NCBI RefSeq assembly: GCF_003173615.1
Contig: NZ_QGNA01000003.1
Span: 310,001 to 374,000 of the forward strand
Length of the DNA: 64,000 nt
Source of the DNA: Falsiroseomonas bella
GTDB lineage: Bacteria; Pseudomonadota; Alphaproteobacteria; Acetobacterales; Acetobacteraceae
Direction of reading: 5' to 3'
This document shows, one piece after another, positions 58,828-64,000 of the stretch (position 1 is the first letter of the stretch; each line of letters opens with the position of its first letter). Below the pieces are notes generated by a model that saw only the letters and a program-made list of their open reading frames with translations, made no database searches and was not told the DNA's origin. The position numbers were made by a program, and so were the translations under genes.

Positions 58828-59685
58828 ATGATGGCCGCGCCCTGCCGGATGCTGCTGATCGGCGCCTATGCGCCGCCCGCCGATGGCGGCCTCACCCTCG
58901 GCACCTTCGCCAACAGCCGCGAGACGATGCTCGGCAACGCCGCGCGCCTGCCGGTGCTGCTGCACGACGTGGAGTGGGACGTGCACCCCGGCGCGCCCGC
59001 CTCGCCGGGCTTCTGGCCGGTGGAGATGCGCGAGGAATTCGCCATCGCCGGCGTCAACCGCCTGCCCGTGGTGCGGCAGGAAGCGGCGAGCGGGCGCTGG
59101 GATGCGCTGGTGCTGCTCGGCGGCGGCGATCCCGGCTTCCTCGAGGCGCGGGAGATCGCGCATCGCCACCGCGTCGTCGTCACGGCCTGCGCGCATGCGC
59201 AGATGCACGCCGCATCGCTGCTCGGCCGGCGCTTCACCATCCTCGACGTGTCGGAGAACCACAATCTCCGCATGGCGGACCTGGTGCAGCTGTATCGGAT
59301 GGAGGATCGCTGCGCCTCGATCCGCAACCTGGAATTCCCCCTGCCCCGCGCGGCGCATGAGGGCCGGATCAACGTGCAGCAGGAAGCCGAGCGCCATGCC
59401 CGGGGCGAGCCTTCCGCCATGCTGGAAGTCGCCGTCACCGAAGCCGTCGCCGCCATCGAGGAGGATGGCGCGGATTGCTTCATCCTCGGCTGCTCGGCGG
59501 CCTATTGGCTGCAGGCGCCGTTGCAGCAGCGGCTCGCGGAGATCGGCTGGGATGTGCCGGTGCTGGAAGGCTACGGCGCGGCCGTCGCGCAGGCGAAGAT
59601 GCTGGTCGGCCTCGGCGTGGATGCCAGCGGGCTCGCCTTTCCCGCCGATCCGCCGCGCCGCACGCGACGCCGCAAGCTGCCCTGA
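58828..59685 (+). CDS. Asp/Glu/hydantoin racemase-family protein
   Basis: 285 residues from the ATG at 58828. Two candidate catalytic cysteines are visible, in VVVTACAHAQ and FILGCSAAYW, at the spacing of this racemase superfamily. GLTLGTFANSRETM and LVLLGGGDPG are also conserved-looking. The upstream ATG at 58822 is only 2 nt from AGGAG, so 58828 (8 nt) is better placed. It follows the SDR and repeat on the same strand. It could be a racemase, isomerase or decarboxylase; the substrate is unknown. Confidence 0.78.
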   Translation: MMAAPCRMLLIGAYAPPADGGLTLGTFANSRETMLGNAARLPVLLHDVEWDVHPGAPASPGFWPVEMREEFAIAGVNRLPVVRQEAASGRWDALVLLGGGDPGFLEAREIAHRHRVVVTACAHAQMHAASLLGRRFTILDVSENHNLRMADLVQLYRMEDRCASIRNLEFPLPRAAHEGRINVQQEAERHARGEPSAMLEVAVTEAVAAIEEDGADCFILGCSAAYWLQAPLQQRLAEIGWDVPVLEGYGAAVAQAKMLVGLGVDASGLAFPADPPRRTRRRKLP

Positions 59686-59688
59686 CCG

Positions 59689-60897
59689 CTACCGGCTGGC
59701 GCGCAGCAGCGCCGGTGCGACCAGCAACGTGACCAGCGCAAGCTGCACCGCGGTGGCGAGCATAGGCACCACCCAGCCGCCGCTCGCCGTCACCAGCAGC
59801 CCGTAGAGCAGCGGCCCCGCGACATAGCCGAGGAAGGTCAGCAGCGTGGAGCCGGAGGTCGCATCGGAGATTCGGTCCTTCGGCGAAAGCCGCGCCACCT
59901 CCGCCAGGTAGATCCCGTTCCAGCTTGCCGCCACGAAGCCCGCCACGGCCGAAAGCAGCGCGGCCAGCGCCGCGCCCGGCGCCTCAGGCAGCGCCGCCAG
60001 CAGCAGCACCGCGGCCGCGGCGGCGAAGCCCTGCACCAGCAGGTTCACGATCGGCCGCCCCGTGCGGTCCGCCAGCCAGCCCAGCACGATGCGCGCCACC
60101 ACGCCCGCGCCCTGCATCGCCGCGAAGGCGCCGCCCGCCTCCACCAGCGTCAGGCCGCGCGTCTCGACCAGCCAGGTGACGGTGAAGGTGAAGAGGCAGC
60201 CCTGCACGATGGCGAAGGAGACCGCGAGCAGCGTCAGCGGCAGCAGCGCCGGTGCCAGGCGCAGGGCGGTGAAGGGCAGCGCCAGGGTGCGCGGCGCGAG
60301 GACATCGCGCGGCCGGATGGATCGCGCCGGATCGCGCTCGGCGTCCAGATCGCGCCGCAGCCCCTGGATGGACAGCGCCGCCAGGAAGGCCGCCGCCGCG
60401 CAGACCGCGAGCGCTGCGCCCCAGCCGAACAGGCTCGCCACCGGCGCCGTCACCAGCCCAGCCAGCACGCCGCCCATCGGCGCGCCAGCCTGCTTCACCG
60501 AGAAGATCAGGCTGCGGTGCCGCGGCGGCGCCGTCGCGGCCAGGATGCGGCTGCCCGCCGGCGGGCTCGGGCCATAGCCCACGCCCAGCAGCAGCGCCGC
60601 GAAGACCAGCGCGGGCGCCGTCCCGCTGGCGAGCGCGAGAAGCCCCACGGCCGACATCGCCGCCCCGATCTGCAGCATCCGCACCGGTCCGAGCCGCGCC
60701 AGGAACGGCCCGCCGAAGGCCAGGAACAGCACCGTGCCGAAGGCGTTCAGCGCGGAGAGGTTGCCGATCGCCTCCGAAGCCAGGCCGAGATCGCCGGTCA
60801 GCAGCGGTGCCACGACCGGCAGGCTGTGCGCCATGAAGGAGGCGATCACCTGCATCAGCAGGGTCGCCCCCAGCGCGGCGATCCAGGGCGATCTCAC
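59689..60897 (-). CDS. MFS transporter
   Basis: 402 residues with 12 predicted helices. The loop motif GPFLARLGPVRMLQIG after helix 2 and a central cytoplasmic loop (RRDLDAERDPARSIRP) fit the major facilitator family. GYGPSPPAGSRIL and SVKQAGAPMGGVLAG recall the CynX/NarK-like carriers of organic anions. The start is GTG at 60897 without a clear Shine-Dalgarno, 28 bp after the Bug receptor stop. It may export or import the acid used by the surrounding genes. Confidence 0.9.
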   Translation of the reverse strand: MRSPWIAALGATLLMQVIASFMAHSLPVVAPLLTGDLGLASEAIGNLSALNAFGTVLFLAFGGPFLARLGPVRMLQIGAAMSAVGLLALASGTAPALVFAALLLGVGYGPSPPAGSRILAATAPPRHRSLIFSVKQAGAPMGGVLAGLVTAPVASLFGWGAALAVCAAAAFLAALSIQGLRRDLDAERDPARSIRPRDVLAPRTLALPFTALRLAPALLPLTLLAVSFAIVQGCLFTFTVTWLVETRGLTLVEAGGAFAAMQGAGVVARIVLGWLADRTGRPIVNLLVQGFAAAAAVLLLAALPEAPGAALAALLSAVAGFVAASWNGIYLAEVARLSPKDRISDATSGSTLLTFLGYVAGPLLYGLLVTASGGWVVPMLATAVQLALVTLLVAPALLRASR

Positions 60898-60925
60898 GCC
60901 GCGCGCGGCGATGCGATGCGCGGAC

Positions 60926-61891
60926 TCAGTCGAGCTTCACATTCGCCCGCCGCACCACCTCGGCCCATTTCGTCGTCTCGCTGCGCAGGTTCTCGGCATA
61001 AGCGGCGGCATCGCCGCCGATCGGCTCGAAGCCCAGGCTGCGCAGCCGCTCCTGCACGGCAGGATCGGTGACGCCGGACCGGAAGGAGGAGGACAGCTTC
61101 GCGATGGCCGCCTGCGGCGTGCCTGCCGGCGCCAGCACGCCCCAGAAGGTGGAGGCCTCCACCGCCGCGAGCCCGGATTCCGCGAAAGTGGGCACGTTCG
61201 GCAGCGCCGCGGCGCGCTGCGCGCCGGTGACGGCCAGGGGCTTCAGCCGGCCCGCATCCACATGCGGCCGCGCGGCGCTGATGCCATTGAACATCAGCTT
61301 CACATGCCCGGCCACCACATCCGTCGTCGCCGGCCCGGTGCCGCGATAGGGCACATGCACCAGGTCGATGCCGGCCACCATCTTCAGCAGCTCGCCCGCC
61401 AGGTGCGTGGAAGCGCCGTTGCCGCCCGAGGCATAGTTCAGCGCCCCGGGCTGCGCCTTCGCCATCGCCACCAGTTCCTGCACCGTGTTCACCGGCAGGG
61501 AGGGATGCGCCAGCAGGATCACCGGCCCGCTCGCCAGCAGGCTGACCGGCACCAGATCCTTCGCCGGATCATAGGGCAGGCTGGGGAAGAGCGCCGGGTT
61601 GATGGCGTAGCTGCTGTCCACCGCCAGCACGGTGTAGCCATCGGCCGGCGCGCGCGCGACGAGATCGGTGCCGATGGTGCCGCCCGCGCCCGCGCGGTTC
61701 TCGATCACCAGCGGCTGGCCGAAGGCGGCACGGGTCGGCGCCTCGATCACCCGCATCAGGTTGTCCGTGCCGCCGCCCGGCCCGAAGGGCACGACGACGC
61801 GCAGCGCGCGGTCGGGATAGGATTGCGCGGCGGCGCCGCGGGCGATGGGCAAGGCAGCCGAAGCGGCCAGCAGGTGGCGACGGCGGAACAT
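60926..61891 (-). CDS. Bug/TctC-family solute-binding receptor
   Basis: 321 residues. A short signal (MFRRRHLLAASAALPIARGAAAQ) precedes the classic LRVVVPFGPGGGTDNLMRV, VIENRAGAGGTIG, VHVPYRGTGPA and a C-terminal NVKLD. The ATG at 61891 is preceded by GGAGG at about 10 nt; longer starts lack support. No TctAB permease is nearby, so it may be an orphan receptor that serves a permease elsewhere. It is in tandem with the MFS gene. Confidence 0.92.
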   Translation of the reverse strand: MFRRRHLLAASAALPIARGAAAQSYPDRALRVVVPFGPGGGTDNLMRVIEAPTRAAFGQPLVIENRAGAGGTIGTDLVARAPADGYTVLAVDSSYAINPALFPSLPYDPAKDLVPVSLLASGPVILLAHPSLPVNTVQELVAMAKAQPGALNYASGGNGASTHLAGELLKMVAGIDLVHVPYRGTGPATTDVVAGHVKLMFNGISAARPHVDAGRLKPLAVTGAQRAAALPNVPTFAESGLAAVEASTFWGVLAPAGTPQAAIAKLSSSFRSGVTDPAVQERLRSLGFEPIGGDAAAYAENLRSETTKWAEVVRRANVKLD

Positions 61892-62000
61892 TCTCTTCTC
61901 CCTCCTCTCCCGGTCTTGCCGGGCATCGTAGTCCTCGGCGCGCATTGCGCAACGCCGCGCGGCGCGTGACGATGTGCCACCACGTTGCGCGACGGGTCCG

Positions 62001-62822
62001 ATGAGCAGCCTTCACCCCAACATGTCCTTCCTGACGGCAAGCGACGGCGTGCGCCTCGCCTGGCGCGTGGACGACTTCACCCCGCCCTGGCGCACGCCCG
62101 AGGTGCCGGTGCTGCTGCTGCATGCGGCCATGGGGTCCTATCGCCGCTGGTTCTCCTGGATCCCCGACATTGCGCGGCAGCGGACGGTGCTGAGCCTGGA
62201 GCTGCGCGGCCACGGCGCCTCCGCCATCCCGACCGAGGCGCAGCCGCTGACCGTGGAACGCCTGGTCGCCGACGTGGTGGAGCTTCTCGACCATCTCGGC
62301 GTGCCACGCGTGCATGCGGTGGGGCTCTCGGCCGGCGGCTATGTCGGGCAGCGCCTGGCGATGGAGCATCCAGGGCGCGTCGCGACGCTCGCGCTCTTCG
62401 CCTCCACGCCCGGGCTGCGCAACAGCCAGGCGGGCACCTGGCCGGCCAAGGCCGCCGCGATGGGGCTCGAGGCCTTCATGCGGTCGGGCGTCGCGGATCG
62501 CTTCCCGGCGGACGCCGATCCGGGGCTCGTGGACTGGTTCTGCCGCCAGACCGGCGGCAACGACCTGCCCTTCATCGGCCGCTTCGTCGCGCATATGAGC
62601 AGCCGCGACTGGGAGGACGAGTTGCCGCGCATCGGCTGCCCCACGCTGATCGTCGCACCCGGCCATGAGCCGATCGGCTCGCACGACCAGTACGAGCGCA
62701 TGCAGAAGCTGATCCCCGATGCGCGACTGGTTTCGCTGGAAGGCATGCCGCACAACATCGGCGATGCGGCGCCCGAGGCCTGCACAGCGGCTCTGCTGGA
62801 GTTCCTCTCGGCCCGGGGCTAA
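62001..62822 (+). CDS. Alpha/beta hydrolase, paralogue of the 57063 gene
   Basis: 273 residues from the ATG at 62001; 62022 is an alternative start. The oxyanion region is LLHAAMGSYRRWFSW, nucleophile Ser in GLSAGGYVGQRLA, and the catalytic His in GMPHNIGD. LELRGHGASA and the shared N-terminus show duplication from the same ancestor as the gene at 57063. Its stop overlaps the stop of the convergent maleate-isomerase-like gene. Function is probably lactone or ester hydrolysis. Confidence 0.88.
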   Translation: MSSLHPNMSFLTASDGVRLAWRVDDFTPPWRTPEVPVLLLHAAMGSYRRWFSWIPDIARQRTVLSLELRGHGASAIPTEAQPLTVERLVADVVELLDHLGVPRVHAVGLSAGGYVGQRLAMEHPGRVATLALFASTPGLRNSQAGTWPAKAAAMGLEAFMRSGVADRFPADADPGLVDWFCRQTGGNDLPFIGRFVAHMSSRDWEDELPRIGCPTLIVAPGHEPIGSHDQYERMQKLIPDARLVSLEGMPHNIGDAAPEACTAALLEFLSARG

Positions 62823-63559
62823 CGCCGCGCCGGCAGTTCGCGCAGCAGGCGCCCGCCGCGTTGCAGCGGCGTGCGCAGGTCGAACTGGTGCAGCAGCGCC
62901 CACATGCCGGCGGAGTTGGTGGAGACGACGGGCTTACCGATCCGTGCCTCGATCGCATCCGCCAGCGCCAGGCACTGCATGTTGCCTCCCGGCAGCAGCA
63001 GCGCCTCGGCCTCCGGATGGTCGGCGCGGGCGGCGAGGTCCAGCACCTGGTCGGGCGCGATCTCCGCGATGGCGAAGTTGTCGCGCAGGCCACCAAAAGC
63101 GCTGCGCAGCACGGTGACGCCGCCCGCCTCCAGGTAGCGCAGGCTCGCCTGGCCGATCTCTTCCGGGAACGGCGCCGCGAAGCCGATGCGTCGTGCGCCG
63201 AGCGCGGCGAGCGCATCGAACACGGTCTGCGCGGCCGTCAGCGCCGGCACGCCGGCCCAGCCCTGCATCTCCCGGCGGATTTCCGCGTCCCACGCCGCCC
63301 CCATCCAGAAGCTGGCCGCGGTCTGGCAGAGCAGCACCGCATGCACCCGCGCATCGGCGAGGCTCGTCACCGCGCGGCGCATCTCCGCCTGCTGCTCCGC
63401 CATGCCCGGGGCATCCAGCCGCGTCATCGGCAGGCGCGCGAAATGGAAGGAGAGCGAGGCCGGCATCCAGGCCGGGTATTCCCGCTCGATCGAGGTGTTA
63501 GAGGAGGGGATCAGCATGCCCACGCGCCGCCAGGGCGCGGCGCCGTCCGGTTCAGCCAT
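62819..63559 (-). CDS. Maleate isomerase/arylmalonate decarboxylase-like protein of the Asp/Glu racemase superfamily
   Basis: 246 residues. GMLIPSSNTSIEREYPAW is the maleate isomerase hallmark, with first catalytic Cys in AVLLCQTAAS. The second catalytic Cys position, normally a SAC-type motif, reads LLPGGNMQCLAL here, so the usual two-cysteine arrangement is altered. The ATG at 63559 has GGGAGAGA upstream; a longer start exists without support. It shares a stop-codon overlap with the hydrolase gene. It may be a decarboxylase or an isomerase; the altered site makes activity uncertain. Confidence 0.8.
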   Translation of the reverse strand: MAEPDGAAPWRRVGMLIPSSNTSIEREYPAWMPASLSFHFARLPMTRLDAPGMAEQQAEMRRAVTSLADARVHAVLLCQTAASFWMGAAWDAEIRREMQGWAGVPALTAAQTVFDALAALGARRIGFAAPFPEEIGQASLRYLEAGGVTVLRSAFGGLRDNFAIAEIAPDQVLDLAARADHPEAEALLLPGGNMQCLALADAIEARIGKPVVSTNSAGMWALLHQFDLRTPLQRGGRLLRELPARR

Positions 63560-63742
63560 GCCATCTCTCCCGCTGCATCCGGGCAGGATAGCGCATCGCC
63601 GCCCCAGCGCACCGGCCGCGCGGCGATGCGCTTCACCCAAAACGGATAGCGTTTGGCCTGCGCAGGCCCGCCTCGCCCCGCCTAGCCTGCGGAGCGAGAC
63701 GCGCGGCCCCGGCGGCCGCCCGGCATCCGGAGACGAGCCACG

Positions 63743-64000
63743 ATGCGCATGCGCCTGCTGGGCCTGGCCCTCCTAGCGGTTTCGGCGGCAGTGCCGGCAC
63801 GGGCGCAGGCCCCGGCCCCGCCGCCGGGCCCGCCGACGGTCGAGACGATGGACCGCGGCCTGATCAATCTCGGCCTGATGGCCGGCCACGCCTTCCAGTG
63901 CCTGCCGGAGCCGGAGCGGGAGGCCGCGCAGCGCCGGCTTCTGGCCTTCAACGGCATCCTCGTCGCGGAGATGGGCGCGAACGCCGCCTTCCGCTTCGCG
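63743..64000 (+). CDS. Secreted protein of unknown function, cut by the window edge
   Basis: The first 86 codons are visible. A signal peptide (MRMRLLGLALLAVSAAVPARAQA) precedes a Pro-rich stretch and a helical region (LGLMAGHAFQCLPEPEREAAQRRLLAFNGILVAEMG) with one Cys. GGAG lies about 10-14 nt upstream of the ATG. The fold is not recognised and the stop is beyond the window. Confidence 0.7.
   Translation, partial: MRMRLLGLALLAVSAAVPARAQAPAPPPGPPTVETMDRGLINLGLMAGHAFQCLPEPEREAAQRRLLAFNGILVAEMGANAAFRFA

Noticed and set aside
1-64000. tRNA, rRNA, riboswitch, insertion sequence or phage attachment site
   Set aside because: None was recognised by reading both strands. A covariance-model scan would be the decisive check for small RNAs.

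Overview
The window comes from a chromosome of very high GC content. It is densely packed and has many short intergenic gaps, ATGA-type overlaps and GTG/TTG starts. Four Bug-type solute receptors of tripartite tricarboxylate transporters (TTT), a full C-P lyase operon, Tat-type signal peptides and a TcuAB pair together suggest an alphaproteobacterium, most likely Acetobacteraceae (Roseomonas-like). This is inferred from gene content; there is no rRNA or other phylogenetic marker in the window. No tRNA, rRNA, CRISPR array, transposase or phage gene was seen. No stretch longer than 300 bases lacks a gene.

Layout, left to right. 37-4164: a large secreted M10-like metallopeptidase (minus), an AT-rich regulatory gap, and a HAD phosphatase that has no ATG/GTG/TTG start. 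4172-13813: a divergent catabolic locus for a tricarboxylate. The minus-strand operon is gntR, a fluoroacetate-dehalogenase-like hydrolase, two paralogous Bug receptors, a fused TctA-TctB permease and a PrpF/GalD isomerase; the plus-strand pair is tcuAB. The locus should import tricarballylate or a related acid and feed it to cis-aconitate. 13932-19574: thioesterase, a two-subunit molybdenum hydroxylase with a Bug receptor, a GST and a TetR regulator. 19658-28537: the C-P lyase locus, with phnF and a second phnM on the minus strand, phnGHIJKLM plus a 2H-phosphoesterase-like DUF1045 protein on the plus strand, and phnN convergent. PhnP is absent, and the DUF1045 protein is the obvious candidate to replace it.

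28618-41646: two gamma-glutamyltransferase-family enzymes, a ThDP enzyme, an RND efflux pair, a stand-alone RAM-domain protein, a small lipoprotein, an amidase and an SDR. 41750-48327: CsaA, a xanthine phosphoribosyltransferase, a CBS/CorC-HlyC membrane protein, DUF3429, a small coiled-coil protein, an RpiR-KDPG aldolase-KDG kinase operon and a TauD-like dioxygenase. 48346-54078: a 1910-residue RTX protein built from four ~290-residue super-repeats and five ~98-residue units. 54234-63559: an intradiol dioxygenase, a single-domain MetE-like protein, a DUF892 ferritin-like protein, and a second catabolic neighbourhood (two paralogous alpha/beta hydrolases, SDR, two Asp/Glu-racemase-superfamily enzymes, MFS and Bug transport). 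A secreted protein is cut by the right edge.

Outside the genes, the most notable signals are: hairpins whose stems contain the stop codons of flanking genes (32344, 40853, 42681); a dispersed three-block repeat found downstream of two unrelated SDR genes (40740 and 58702); a cluster of five hairpins at 30416-30594 that includes a perfect 21-bp stem; and a REP-like palindrome translated in frame as an N-terminal extension of PhnJ.
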